The notes under the pieces were generated by a model that made no database searches, had not been told where the DNA came from, and was given only the letters and a program-made list of their open reading frames with translations. Below are positions 8,851 to 18,222 of a stretch of 64,000 nucleotides of DNA, piece after piece (positions within the stretch are counted from its first letter, which is position 1; every line of letters starts with the position of its first letter). The DNA is from UBA6623 sp965248235 (lineage in GTDB: Bacteria; Acidobacteriota; Terriglobia; Bryobacterales; UBA6623): contig CBDFIU010000005.1 in NCBI GenBank assembly GCA_965248235.1, positions 124,001-188,000 of the forward strand, in the 5' to 3' direction. The position numbers were made by a program, and so were the translations under genes.

Positions 8851-9765
8851 ATGAAATCGAACCGCAGAGAGTTCTTGGGACTGATCGGGGCCGCGGCCGC
8901 CGTCGAGAGCGCGCGGGCCGGGGACGAAGACGATCGCTTTCGCCTGGCGATTTGCAACGAAACATTCGACGGTTGGAATTTCCGCGACCAGATGGCGGGG
9001 ACGATCCGCTTCGGCTATACCGGGACCGAGATCTCACCCTTTACGCTGGCTGATGATCCCTCGACGGTTACCGACGCGCGCCGACGCGCTTTGCGGCACA
9101 TCATGGCCGATGAAGGCGTCGAGTACGTTGGACTGCACAACTTGCTCAAAGTCCCGGCCGGAATCCATGTCACGACCGAAGACGCCGAGAAACGCCGAGA
9201 AGGGTGGGAGTTATTCCGCAAGCTGATCGATCTGGCGGCCGACTTGGGGGATAACGCCCGCATGATCTTCGGGTCGAGCAAGCAACGTTCGGCGAAATTG
9301 GGCGGAACAACAATCGCGGATGCGAAGAAGCGCCTGGTTGAAGGCCTGGCCGAGGCGGCCCCGCACGCTGAAGCGCGGGGAGTGAAGATCCTGATGGAGC
9401 CGCTCGCGCCGCACCTTTGCGATGTCGTCAACACGATGGCCGAAGCGGTTGAGATCGTCGATCAAGTGAATAGCCCGGCGGTGCGTTCGATGTTTGACAC
9501 GCACAATGCGGCGGCGGAGACGCTGGGGCATGGCGAAGTGATCAAGAAGTATCTGCCCTATATCGAGCATGTCCACATCAATGAGATAGACGGCCGACAC
9601 CCCGGCACCGGCGACTATGATTTCATACCCGTGCTACAGGCGCTCAAGGATGTGCAATTCAAGCACTGGGTATCGCTTGAGGTGTTCAAGTTCAAGCCGA
9701 GCCCCGAGGTTGTGGCGCGAGATTCCGAGCGTTTGCTGCGGCAATGGGAGGCCGGGCTCGGCTGA
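8851..9765 (+). CDS. Tat-exported sugar phosphate isomerase/epimerase-like TIM barrel
   Basis: A 304-residue AP endonuclease-2-like (xylose isomerase-type) TIM barrel. It starts MKSNRREFLGLIGAAAAVES, a twin-arginine leader. Barrel strands include GYTGTEISPF, GVEYVGLHNLL, KILMEPLAPHLCDVVNT, SMFDTHNAA (metal-type Asp/His pair), IEHVHINEIDG (His) and HWVSLEVFKF (Glu). These positions match the divalent-metal site of the family. Likely role is isomerisation or epimerisation of a sugar or oxidised sugar in the periplasm; the exact substrate is not visible. Only 6 bases separate its stop from the first PSD1 gene, so they are probably co-transcribed. Confidence 0.87.
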   Translation: MKSNRREFLGLIGAAAAVESARAGDEDDRFRLAICNETFDGWNFRDQMAGTIRFGYTGTEISPFTLADDPSTVTDARRRALRHIMADEGVEYVGLHNLLKVPAGIHVTTEDAEKRREGWELFRKLIDLAADLGDNARMIFGSSKQRSAKLGGTTIADAKKRLVEGLAEAAPHAEARGVKILMEPLAPHLCDVVNTMAEAVEIVDQVNSPAVRSMFDTHNAAAETLGHGEVIKKYLPYIEHVHINEIDGRHPGTGDYDFIPVLQALKDVQFKHWVSLEVFKFKPSPEVVARDSERLLRQWEAGLG

Positions 9766-9771
9766 GAAGCG

Positions 9772-12369
9772 ATGATGGCGGACCGACGTAGAAAGGGTTT
9801 CCTAACGGCGGCGCTCTGCTTGCCGGTCGCCGCGGCGTTGACCGCATCGCTCCAGGCGCAGATCCCTCCGGCGGCGGCCGAAACAGTCGATTTCACCCGC
9901 GACATCCAGCCGCTACTGGCCGCGAGTTGCCAGGTCTGCCATGGTGCGCGGGTTCAGATGAACGGGCTGCGGCTCGACCGCCGCGAGGACGCGCTGAAAG
10001 GCGGCTATTCGGGAGCAGTGATCGTTCGGGGCGACGGTGCCGCGAGCAAGCTGGTTCAAATGGTCGCCGGGGGGGTTGAAGGCAAGATCATGCCGCCGGC
10101 GGGGGATCGGCTGTCGAACGAGGAAATCGGCTTGTTGCGCGGCTGGATCGATCAGGGCGCCGAGTGGCCCGAGGCCGCCGGGGGCGAAGAGGAAGTCACA
10201 AGCGCCCCGAAATCTTCCCACTGGGCTTTTCAGCCGCTCGAGCAGCCTACTCCGCCCAGAGTTTCCGACACTACTTGGGGGCGCAACGAGATTGACCGCT
10301 TCATCCTCGCCAAGCTCGAGGCCAAGGGGATTGCGCCTTCCACCGAAGCCGACAAGCCGACGCTGATTCGCCGCTTGAGCCTCGACCTGACGGGCTTGCC
10401 GCCTACGCCGGACGACGTGGAGGCCTTTCTCGCCGCCGATACCGAGACGGCTTACGAAGCTCTTGTGGACCGGTTGCTCGATTCGCCGCACTATGGGGAA
10501 AGATGGGGTCGCCATTGGCTGGACCTGGCTCGCTACGGCGACAGCCACGGGTTTCGCGGCGACCAATTTCGCCCGCACGCTTGGCGCTACCGGCATTGGG
10601 TCATCAACGCGTTCAACAGCGACATGCCGTTCGATCGATTCACGATCGAGCAAATGGCGGGCGACCTGATTCCCGAGCGCGGCGTCGAGCAGTGGGTGGC
10701 GACCGGTTTTCACCGCAATACGCCGACGAATACGGAAGGCGGGTCTGACCCCGAAGAGTGGCGCTTCGAGCAAGTCGTCAACCGAACCAATACTTTGGGA
10801 ACGGTGTGGTTAGGGATCACCGCCGGCTGCGCGCAGTGTCACGATCACAAATATGATCCGCTGACGCAGAAGGAATACTATCAACTCTTCGCCTTTTTCA
10901 ACGACGCCGAAGAGATCAACATCGACGCCCCCCTCGCCGGTGAGCGCGGCCCTTACCTGCGCGCGCTGCCGGACTACCAGGCCGAGCGTAACCGTCTGCT
11001 CGACGAGCACGACATCCGGGAACGAAAGGCCGTGTGGGAAGAGAAGGTGCGCTACCACGCCAAGAATCCCGGTGAGGCGAACAACTGGGATGTGGCTTTC
11101 GATGAATTGCGAACGTTCGTCGATCTCGGCGAGACGATTCTTTTTACACCGCCCGAGTTTCGTTCGCTGAAATGGGAAAAGCGGATTATCGATCACTTCG
11201 TCGCCGATTACCGCCAAGTGGTGGGCATGAAGAAGTGGGAGGAGATGGGCTTCAAGGAGCTGCGAGACAAGCTCAAGGACCTCGACAAGTCGTTACCGCC
11301 CTTCAGTGAGGCGCAGGCGATTCACATCGAACGCATCCCGCGCAAAAGCTACGTCTTTTTGCGAGGCAGCTTCAAAGACGCCGGCGTCGAAGTCGATCCC
11401 GCGACGCCGGCGTGGCTACATCCGTTCGAGGCCGAGGGACGCGCGACGCGGCTCGATCTGGGGCGTTGGCTGGCATCGCCTGAAAACGTTGTCACGCCGC
11501 GCGTGACGGTCAACCGCGTTTGGCAGGAGCTTTTCGGCCGCGGCATCGTGACGACGTCGGAAAATCTCGGCTCCCAGGGAGACCGCCCGTCCCACCCGGG
11601 CTTGCTCGACTGGCTGGCTGTTGAGTTTCGCGAAACGTTGAGCTACAAGAAAACGATTAAGACGATCGTCATGTCGGCGGCTTATCGGCAATCTTCGCAT
11701 GCGCGGGCCGACATCGCCGAAGGCGACCCGGAAAACCTGCTGCTGGCGCGCCAGGGCCGCTTCCGTTTAGCCGCGGAGCTGATTCGAGATTCCACGTTGA
11801 CGGTTAGCGGTCTGCTCTATCCGAAGGTTGGAGGCCGCAGCGTTCGCCCGCCGCAACCCGACGGCGCGAAACGCATGGGAGCGACCGGTGACGGCGGCTG
11901 GAAAGTGAGCGAAGGCGCGGACCGATACAGGCGCGGGATGTACATTCAGTACCAGCGCATGGCGCCCTATCCCTTGTTGACGAATTTCGATATGCCCAGC
12001 GGCTACGTCGCCGCCTGCCGCCGCGATCGCTCGAATACGGCGCTGCAGGCTTTGAATTTGCTGAACGACCCGGTCTTTATCGAAGCCGCGCAGGCGCTGG
12101 CCGTGCGGACGTTGGGCGAGGTTGACGAGACGACCGAGCGGCTGAATCATGCCTTCAAACTGTGTTTGGCGCGCGATCCGGACCCGGTCGAGACGGATTG
12201 GTTGCGAACATCGCTTGCGGAGCAGCGCTCGATTCTGGCCGCCGATCCCGGACGGGCGCGAAAGCTGTTTCCCGTGGAGATGGCGGAGTTGGCTCCCGAA
12301 GAGGGCGCGGCGTGGGTGGGGATCAGCAGCGTGTTGCTGAATTTGGACGAGTTTTTGACGCGGGAATAG
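9772..12369 (+). CDS. PSD1/DUF1549/DUF1553 planctomycete-type cytochrome protein, first copy
   Basis: An 865-residue exported protein. A signal peptide (FLTAALCLPVAAALTASLQAQ) is followed by a planctomycete-type c-heme domain with C53-QV-C56-H57, then WIDQGAEWP. DUF1549 follows from about residue 170 (NEIDRFILAKLE, LSLDLTGLPPTPDDV, HYGERWGRHWLDLARY) and contains CAQCHDHKYDPLTQKEYY, a second CxxCH. DUF1553 closes the protein (NRVWQELFGRGIVTTSENLG, AAYRQSS, SNTALQALNLLNDP). The family's reaction is not established, and a periplasmic heme-linked catabolic role is usually inferred. It forms a pair with the DUF1501 gene after repeat copy B; a second such pair follows. Confidence 0.92.
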   Translation: MMADRRRKGFLTAALCLPVAAALTASLQAQIPPAAAETVDFTRDIQPLLAASCQVCHGARVQMNGLRLDRREDALKGGYSGAVIVRGDGAASKLVQMVAGGVEGKIMPPAGDRLSNEEIGLLRGWIDQGAEWPEAAGGEEEVTSAPKSSHWAFQPLEQPTPPRVSDTTWGRNEIDRFILAKLEAKGIAPSTEADKPTLIRRLSLDLTGLPPTPDDVEAFLAADTETAYEALVDRLLDSPHYGERWGRHWLDLARYGDSHGFRGDQFRPHAWRYRHWVINAFNSDMPFDRFTIEQMAGDLIPERGVEQWVATGFHRNTPTNTEGGSDPEEWRFEQVVNRTNTLGTVWLGITAGCAQCHDHKYDPLTQKEYYQLFAFFNDAEEINIDAPLAGERGPYLRALPDYQAERNRLLDEHDIRERKAVWEEKVRYHAKNPGEANNWDVAFDELRTFVDLGETILFTPPEFRSLKWEKRIIDHFVADYRQVVGMKKWEEMGFKELRDKLKDLDKSLPPFSEAQAIHIERIPRKSYVFLRGSFKDAGVEVDPATPAWLHPFEAEGRATRLDLGRWLASPENVVTPRVTVNRVWQELFGRGIVTTSENLGSQGDRPSHPGLLDWLAVEFRETLSYKKTIKTIVMSAAYRQSSHARADIAEGDPENLLLARQGRFRLAAELIRDSTLTVSGLLYPKVGGRSVRPPQPDGAKRMGATGDGGWKVSEGADRYRRGMYIQYQRMAPYPLLTNFDMPSGYVAACRRDRSNTALQALNLLNDPVFIEAAQALAVRTLGEVDETTERLNHAFKLCLARDPDPVETDWLRTSLAEQRSILAADPGRARKLFPVEMAELAPEEGAAWVGISSVLLNLDEFLTRE

Positions 12370-12370
12370 G

Positions 12371-12478
12371 GGGGGTGTGAAAAAAGGGGGACAGTCCACT
12401 TCGCGCCGTCGAGGCTGATTGATTGAATGGAACTTTTTCGGTCGGCGCTTGGTACAGTCCCCATTTTTTCACACCCCC
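12371..12478. repeat. 109-bp palindromic repeat, copy B (inside the operon)
   Basis: A variant with GGGGGTGTG/CACACCCCC outer arms and the same inner ACAGTCC...GGTACAGTCC core. It begins 2 bases after the PSD1 stop and ends 15 bases before the DUF1501 start. It would form a stable hairpin in a PSD1-DUF1501 transcript. No U-run follows it. Confidence 0.85.
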
Positions 12479-12493
12479 GAGCAACGGAAAAAG

Positions 12494-13930
12494 ATGACGA
12501 TCGACCAATTCGCCGCCATCCAATCTCGCCGCCGTTTTTTGCAAAACTGCGGAGCCGGGATCAGCACGGCCGCGATGGCCCACTTGCTCGGGATCGAAGG
12601 CCGCACGGCTGCTTCGAAGATATCCGGCCTCAACCCGATGGCTCCGCGCCGGCCGCACTTCGAGCCCAAGGCGAAGAACGTCATTTTGATGTACCAGTCG
12701 GGCGCTCCCAGTCAGCTCGACCTTTTCGCCCCCAAGCCCGGCCTGCGCAAATGGCACGGCCAATCCCTGCCGCCCTCGATGACCAAGGACCTCAAGCTGG
12801 CCTTCATCAAGCCGAACGCCAAGGTCATGGCCGGCGCCTACGAGTTCAAGAAATACGGCCAAAGCGGCATGGATTTCTCGGAGTTGGTGCCCCACTTGGG
12901 CAGTTGCGCCGACGACATCTGCATGATCCATACGATGAACACGGAGACGTTTAACCACGACCCGGGCGTGCTGATGTTGACGACCGGGCATACGCAGTTC
13001 GGGCGGCCGTCGATCGGCGCCTGGGCGGCGTACGGATTGGGAAGCGAATCGGAGAACCTGCCGGGGTTCGTGGTGCTGGGTTCGGGCAAGGGGCCCAACG
13101 GCGGGTCGAATATCTGGGGCAACGGCTTTCTTCCCTCGGCCTATCAGGGAACCCGCTTCCGCACGACCGGCGAGCCGATTCTCTATCTGGCGAATAACGA
13201 AGGCGTCAGCCGCGAGTTGCAACGTTCGCGGCTCGACGTCATTCGCAAACTCAATCAAAAGCGCTACGAAGAGACGGGCGACCTCGAAATCGCGGCCCGC
13301 ATCAATTCCTATGAATTGGCGTTTCGGATGCAGACGGCGGCGCCGGATCTGCTCGACTTTTCCGACGAGCCGCAACATATCCTCGATTCCTACGGCACGG
13401 AGAAGGAACCCACTCGGGCCTTCGGGACGAATTGCCTGTTGGCGCGCCGGATGGTCGAGCGCGGCGTTCGCTTCGTCATGCTGAACCACGGCGACTGGGA
13501 CGCGCACAAGGAAATCGACAAGAATCACCGTGAAAACTGCTCGATGGTCGACCAACCGGCCGCGGCGCTAATCAAGGACTTGAAGCAACGCGGGCTGCTC
13601 GATTCGACGCTGGTGATCTGGAGCAGCGAGTTTGGCCGCACGCCGATGATTCAACTCGATCGTCCCGACGAAGGCGCGGGGCGCGACCATCATCCCGACT
13701 GCTACAGCCTGTGGCTGGCCGGCGGCGGCGTCAAACCCGGGACGATCATTGGCGAAACCGACGAGATCGGCCTAAAAACGGTCAGCGGCAAAGTGCACGT
13801 GCACGATCTGCAAGCCACGGTGCTGCATTGCCTGGGGTTCGACCACGAGAAGCTGACCTATCATCATCAGGGGCGCGATTTTCGGTTGACGGATGTGGAC
13901 GGGAAGATTGTTGACCAAGTGTTGGCATAA
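12494..13930 (+). CDS. DUF1501 protein (alkaline-phosphatase/sulfatase-like fold), first copy
   Basis: A 478-residue DUF1501 family protein, with a fold related to alkaline phosphatases and sulfatases, typically encoded next to PSD1 proteins. I place the start at ATG 12494 because the longer frame begins inside repeat B, and this start gives a family-typical leader, QSRRRFLQNCGAGIS (twin-arginine). Core motifs are AKNVILMYQSGAPSQLDLF, MIHTMNTETFNHDPG, GRPSIGAWAAYGLGS, GTNCLLARRMVERGVRFVML, LVIWSSEFGRTPM and GRDHHPDCYSLWLAGGG. The metal-type Asp/His residues of the phosphatase fold appear retained. Function is not established; the 478-residue length equals that of the second copy. Confidence 0.9.
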   Translation: MTIDQFAAIQSRRRFLQNCGAGISTAAMAHLLGIEGRTAASKISGLNPMAPRRPHFEPKAKNVILMYQSGAPSQLDLFAPKPGLRKWHGQSLPPSMTKDLKLAFIKPNAKVMAGAYEFKKYGQSGMDFSELVPHLGSCADDICMIHTMNTETFNHDPGVLMLTTGHTQFGRPSIGAWAAYGLGSESENLPGFVVLGSGKGPNGGSNIWGNGFLPSAYQGTRFRTTGEPILYLANNEGVSRELQRSRLDVIRKLNQKRYEETGDLEIAARINSYELAFRMQTAAPDLLDFSDEPQHILDSYGTEKEPTRAFGTNCLLARRMVERGVRFVMLNHGDWDAHKEIDKNHRENCSMVDQPAAALIKDLKQRGLLDSTLVIWSSEFGRTPMIQLDRPDEGAGRDHHPDCYSLWLAGGGVKPGTIIGETDEIGLKTVSGKVHVHDLQATVLHCLGFDHEKLTYHHQGRDFRLTDVDGKIVDQVLA

Positions 13931-14020
13931 CTGTACTAAAATGGACGCAAAGATAAACGCGAAGTATTCGGAAAATAGAAAACAAACCGGAGGCCGCCGA
14001 GGTTCTTCGGGAGACTTGTC

Positions 14021-16633
14021 ATGATTCGCGTTCGCAAAAGCACCGCCTGTTTGCGGTTCCTCCTGCCGGTTGTTCTCCTAGTCCCCGCCGGAGTCGCGCA
14101 GACTTCCGCCGAGCTGCCTGCGCCGGTCGAGGGTAAAGTCGATTTCGCCCGCGACATTCAACCTTTGTTCGCTTCTCGATGTACGGTATGCCACGGCGAA
14201 GCGCAACAGTTGAGCGGGTTGCGGCTCGATCGCCGGTCGTCCGCGATGAAAGGCGGCTATTCCGGGGCCGTCATTGTTCCGCACAAGAGCGCTGAGAGCA
14301 AACTGGTCCACATCACGGCCGGCATGGTGAAAGACGTTATCATGCCGCCGGTCGGCGATCGTTTGACGGGGCGCGAAATCGGTCTGTTGCGGGCTTGGAT
14401 CGATCAGGGCGCGCCGTGGCCCGAGGAAACGGAAAGCTCGGACGGTGGAATCACCTTCGACTCGAGTGGTCTGTCGCATTGGGCCTATCGTCCGTTGAAA
14501 AAGCCGGCCGCTCCCGATGTGGCCGACGAAAAATGGGCGCGGAATTCCATTGACCGTTTTGTTCTCGCGAGGCTCGAAAAGGAGGGCGTCGAGCCGTCGC
14601 CGGAAGCCGACCGGTACACTCTGTTTCGACGCCTGCACCTTGACCTGACCGGGCTGCCCCCGGCGCCCGACGAGATCGCGGCCTATGCCGCCGACCCGAG
14701 CCCCGATGCTTATGAGGCCTGGGTCGATCGCCTGCTTGATTCGAAACATTACGGTGAAAAATGGGCCATGCAGTGGCTCGATTTGGCGCGCTACGCCGAT
14801 AGCGACGGCTATGAAAAAGATCTCGTTCGGCCGCATGCCTGGCGTTACCGTCACTGGGTGATCAACGCGCTCAACGACGACATGCCCTTCGATCAGTTCA
14901 CGATCGAGCAGATCGCCGGCGACCTGCTGCCCAACGCCGACACCGAGCAGAATGTCGCGACGGGCTTTCATCGAAATACACTCAAAAACCGCGAGGGCGG
15001 CGTCAAGATCGAGCAGTTTCGCTTCGAGGAAGTAGTCGACCGCGCCAATACCGTCGGCACCGTCTGGATGGGCCTAACCGTGGGTTGCGCCCAATGCCAC
15101 GACCACAAATACGATCCCATCACGCAAAAGGATTACTACAGCCTGTTTGCTTTCTTCAACAACGCCGACGAGGTCAATATCGACGCTCCCTTGGACGGCG
15201 AGATGGGCCCCTATCTATCGCGACTTCCCCAATACCGGGTCGAACGCGACAAATTACTGCGCGACAATCGCGTCTACGAACTGATGCCGCCCTGGGCAGA
15301 GAAGATGCGTTTGGCGGCGCGCAATCCGGGTAAGTGGACCGACTGGGATCACGCCTATGACGCACTCGGCAAGTATCTCGACAACGGCCACGGCATTGTC
15401 GAAAAAGACCCCGCCGATCGTACTCGCAAAGAGGCCGACGGAATCATCGATCACTTCGTCAAGAACTACCACCGCGTCATCACCAAGGAGTTCAACGAAG
15501 AACTCAACTACGAGGACATCTTCGAGAAGATCCAGCAGCAGAGGGAGGCGTTTCCCTCGATCAGCGAAGCCCAGGCGATCGCCGAAAGCCCTGAAGACCG
15601 CAAGAGCCATATCCATATTCGCGGCGCATGGAATAAGACCGGCATCGAGGTTTCGCCCGGCGTGCCCGCGTTTCTCGGCTCGTTGCCCGACACCGCTAAA
15701 GCCTCGCGCGTGGATCTGGCGGAGTGGGTCGTTTCGGAAAAAAACCCCCTTACCCCGCGCGTCACCGTGAATCGTATCTGGCAGGAATATTTCGGGGCCG
15801 GGTTAGTGCTGACATCGGAGAACTTCGGTAGCCAGGGCGAGGAGCCTTCGCATCCGGGACTGCTCGATTGGTTGGCGGCCGACTTCGTCGGGGGCGGCTG
15901 GAGTTTGAAGAAAGTCCATAAGACGATCGTGATGTCGGCGGCCTATCGGCAATCGTCGGCCGCGCGTCCCGAACTCGACGCCCGCGACCCGGACAATCGT
16001 CTGCTCGCGCGCCAACGGCGGCTGCGCTTGCCGGCGGAGCTGTTGCGCGATTCGACTCTTACGGTCAGCGGGCTGCTTTATCCCAAGATCGGCGGCCCCA
16101 GCGTGCGGCCTCCGCTGCCCAAGGGAGTCACCGATTTGTCGTACGCCGATTCGATCGAGTGGCCCGAGAGCACGGGGAAAGACAAGTACCGCAGGGGGCT
16201 CTACGTATTGCTGCAGCGGACGATCCCTTATCCGCAAATGGCCGCCTTCGATGCCACCGCGCGTGAGGTTGCGCTGTGCCGCCGAGAGCGCTCGAATACG
16301 CCTCTGCAGTCGTTGAACTTGTTGAATGACCCGGTGTTCATGGAAGCGGCACAGGCCTTCGCGGTGCGCATCTTGAACGAAGCCGAGCGCAACTTCGACG
16401 ATCGGCTGCGCTACGCGTTTCAGGTCGCTCTAGCGCGCCCGCCCAGCGATAGCGAAGTTAAGTCTCTCGGTGGATATTACCGCCGTCAAACGCGCATTTT
16501 CGAGCAAGAGCCAGGGGCCGCGGAGAAGGTCGCCCCGGTCGATCTGGCCGGTATCAGTCGCATTGAAACCGCCGCCTGGACGGGGTTGAGCAGCGTGTTG
16601 CTCAACCTGGACGAGTTTATTACGAGAGAATGA
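14021..16633 (+). CDS. PSD1/DUF1549/DUF1553 planctomycete-type cytochrome protein, second copy
   Basis: An 870-residue paralogue of the 9772-12369 protein with the same architecture. A signal peptide is followed by the heme motif C54-TV-C57-H58, then DUF1549 with GLPPAPDEIAAYAADP, HYGEKWAMQWLDLARYADSD and CAQCHDHKYDPITQKDYY, and DUF1553 with NRIWQEYFGAGLVLTSENFG and SNTPLQSLNLLNDPVFMEA. The two copies are clearly homologous but differ throughout, so this is an old duplication or separate acquisition, not a recent repeat. It is followed by the second DUF1501 gene. The 90-base gap after the first DUF1501 stop is short enough for one transcript. Confidence 0.92.
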   Translation: MIRVRKSTACLRFLLPVVLLVPAGVAQTSAELPAPVEGKVDFARDIQPLFASRCTVCHGEAQQLSGLRLDRRSSAMKGGYSGAVIVPHKSAESKLVHITAGMVKDVIMPPVGDRLTGREIGLLRAWIDQGAPWPEETESSDGGITFDSSGLSHWAYRPLKKPAAPDVADEKWARNSIDRFVLARLEKEGVEPSPEADRYTLFRRLHLDLTGLPPAPDEIAAYAADPSPDAYEAWVDRLLDSKHYGEKWAMQWLDLARYADSDGYEKDLVRPHAWRYRHWVINALNDDMPFDQFTIEQIAGDLLPNADTEQNVATGFHRNTLKNREGGVKIEQFRFEEVVDRANTVGTVWMGLTVGCAQCHDHKYDPITQKDYYSLFAFFNNADEVNIDAPLDGEMGPYLSRLPQYRVERDKLLRDNRVYELMPPWAEKMRLAARNPGKWTDWDHAYDALGKYLDNGHGIVEKDPADRTRKEADGIIDHFVKNYHRVITKEFNEELNYEDIFEKIQQQREAFPSISEAQAIAESPEDRKSHIHIRGAWNKTGIEVSPGVPAFLGSLPDTAKASRVDLAEWVVSEKNPLTPRVTVNRIWQEYFGAGLVLTSENFGSQGEEPSHPGLLDWLAADFVGGGWSLKKVHKTIVMSAAYRQSSAARPELDARDPDNRLLARQRRLRLPAELLRDSTLTVSGLLYPKIGGPSVRPPLPKGVTDLSYADSIEWPESTGKDKYRRGLYVLLQRTIPYPQMAAFDATAREVALCRRERSNTPLQSLNLLNDPVFMEAAQAFAVRILNEAERNFDDRLRYAFQVALARPPSDSEVKSLGGYYRRQTRIFEQEPGAAEKVAPVDLAGISRIETAAWTGLSSVLLNLDEFITRE

Positions 16634-16740
16634 GAAACGATCTATAAGAGCGCATACGGCGATGCCATCCGCCGAAACAGCATCTGCATCCCAACCGCGA
16701 ATTTTCGGCTCACAGCTCACGGTTGACAGCTCACCGCAAA

Positions 16741-18177
16741 ATGAATCTCCGCGACTTCCAACGCATTCAGACCAGGCGCCACTTTTTTAAGTTCGCGGCG
16801 GGCGGCATCGAGACCGTCGCTCTCGCTCACTTGCTCGGGCGTGACGGCCTTGCCGAGCCGCGTGAGTTGCCGAAGGTTAATCCGCTGGCCCCGCGCGAAC
16901 CGCACTTCGCACCCAAGGCCAAGAACGTCATTTTCCTGCTGATGGCCGGCGGGCCGAGTCAAATCGATCTCTACGACCCCAAGCCCGAGCTGCAAAAGCG
17001 CCATGGGCAGGCCTTGCCGCCCTCGCTGACGAAAGACCTCAAGCTGGCTTTTATCAAGCCCTCGGCCAAGGTTCTCGGCAGCCCGCGGGAATTTCGCAAG
17101 TACGGCCAAAGCGGCACCGAATTTTCCGATTACATTCCTCACATCGCCTCCTACGCCGACGACATCGGCGTGATTCGTTCGATGCACACCGAGGCGTTTA
17201 ATCACCACCCGGGGCAGGCCATGCTGATGAGCGGCAGCACGATGGCCGGACGGCCGACGGTGGGTTCGTGGGTCAGCTACGGCCTCGGCAGCGAGGCGGA
17301 CGACCTGCCGGCATTCGTGGTGCTGAGTTCCGGCCGAGGCGCCAGCGCGGGCTCGACGAATTGGTCGAGCGGCTTCCTGCCCTCCACCTATCAAGGCGTC
17401 AACTTTCGCGGAAGCGGGGATCCGATTCTCTATCTCACGAACCCGCCCGGCGTCAGCGCCACGACGCAGCGAGCCCGACTCGATGCGATTCGCGAACTCA
17501 ACGAGGCGCGCTACCAACATACGGGCGATCTGGAAATCGCCTCGCGCATTCATTCTTACGAGCTGGCCTTTCGGATGCAGACGGCCGGCCCCGAGCTGCT
17601 TGATTTTTCGAATGAATCGAAAGCGACGCTCGATTTCTACGGCGTCGGCGAAGAGGCCACCAACGCCTACGGGACAAACTGCCTGCTGGCCCGCCGCATG
17701 GTCGAGCGCGGCGTGCGAGTCGTGTTGCTGGTCCATGCGAGTTGGGACCACCATCAGAAAGTCGACGAAAAGCTGGGGGAGTATTGCGGCGCCACCGACG
17801 CGCCGGTCGGCGCTCTGCTCGGTGACCTGAAGCAGCGCGGCCTACTCGATGAAACCATGGTCGTGTGGGGCGGGGAGTTTGGCCGCACGCCGATGGGGCA
17901 ACTCGAGCGTCTCGACGAGGCGGCCGGACGTGACCACCACCCCAACTGCTTTTCGATGTGGGCCGCCGGCGGCGGCATCCGGGGCGGGCAGGTGATCGGA
18001 CGAACCGACGACCTCGGGCTGAACATCGCCGAAGACCCGGTTCACATCCACGATCTGCAAGCGACCATGCTGCACGCCTTGGGCCTGGAACACAAACGGC
18101 TCACCTACAACTTCATGGGCCGCGCATTCCGCTTGACCGACGTGGGCGGGAATGTTGTCAAGAAGCTGGTGTCGTAA
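16741..18177 (+). CDS. DUF1501 protein, second copy
   Basis: A 478-residue paralogue of the first DUF1501 protein. I choose ATG 16741 over the frame's earlier ATG at 16723 because it gives MNLRDFQRIQTRRHFFKFAA, aligning with the leader of copy one (TRRHFF as the twin-arginine pair). Shared motifs are AKNVIFLLMAGGPSQIDLYD, RSMHTEAFNHHPGQAMLM, GRPTVGSWVSYGLGS, GTNCLLARRMVERGVRVVLL, MVVWGGEFGRTPMGQLE and GRDHHPNCFSMWAAGGG. It ends the exported cluster; the next gene (queG) is convergent, with 45 bases between the stops. Substrate preference relative to copy one cannot be read from sequence. Confidence 0.9.
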   Translation: MNLRDFQRIQTRRHFFKFAAGGIETVALAHLLGRDGLAEPRELPKVNPLAPREPHFAPKAKNVIFLLMAGGPSQIDLYDPKPELQKRHGQALPPSLTKDLKLAFIKPSAKVLGSPREFRKYGQSGTEFSDYIPHIASYADDIGVIRSMHTEAFNHHPGQAMLMSGSTMAGRPTVGSWVSYGLGSEADDLPAFVVLSSGRGASAGSTNWSSGFLPSTYQGVNFRGSGDPILYLTNPPGVSATTQRARLDAIRELNEARYQHTGDLEIASRIHSYELAFRMQTAGPELLDFSNESKATLDFYGVGEEATNAYGTNCLLARRMVERGVRVVLLVHASWDHHQKVDEKLGEYCGATDAPVGALLGDLKQRGLLDETMVVWGGEFGRTPMGQLERLDEAAGRDHHPNCFSMWAAGGGIRGGQVIGRTDDLGLNIAEDPVHIHDLQATMLHALGLEHKRLTYNFMGRAFRLTDVGGNVVKKLVS

Positions 18178-18222
18178 GAGAACAAGCGGCCGGCAAGTGA
18201 ATTCAGTGATCTCGCGGACCCC

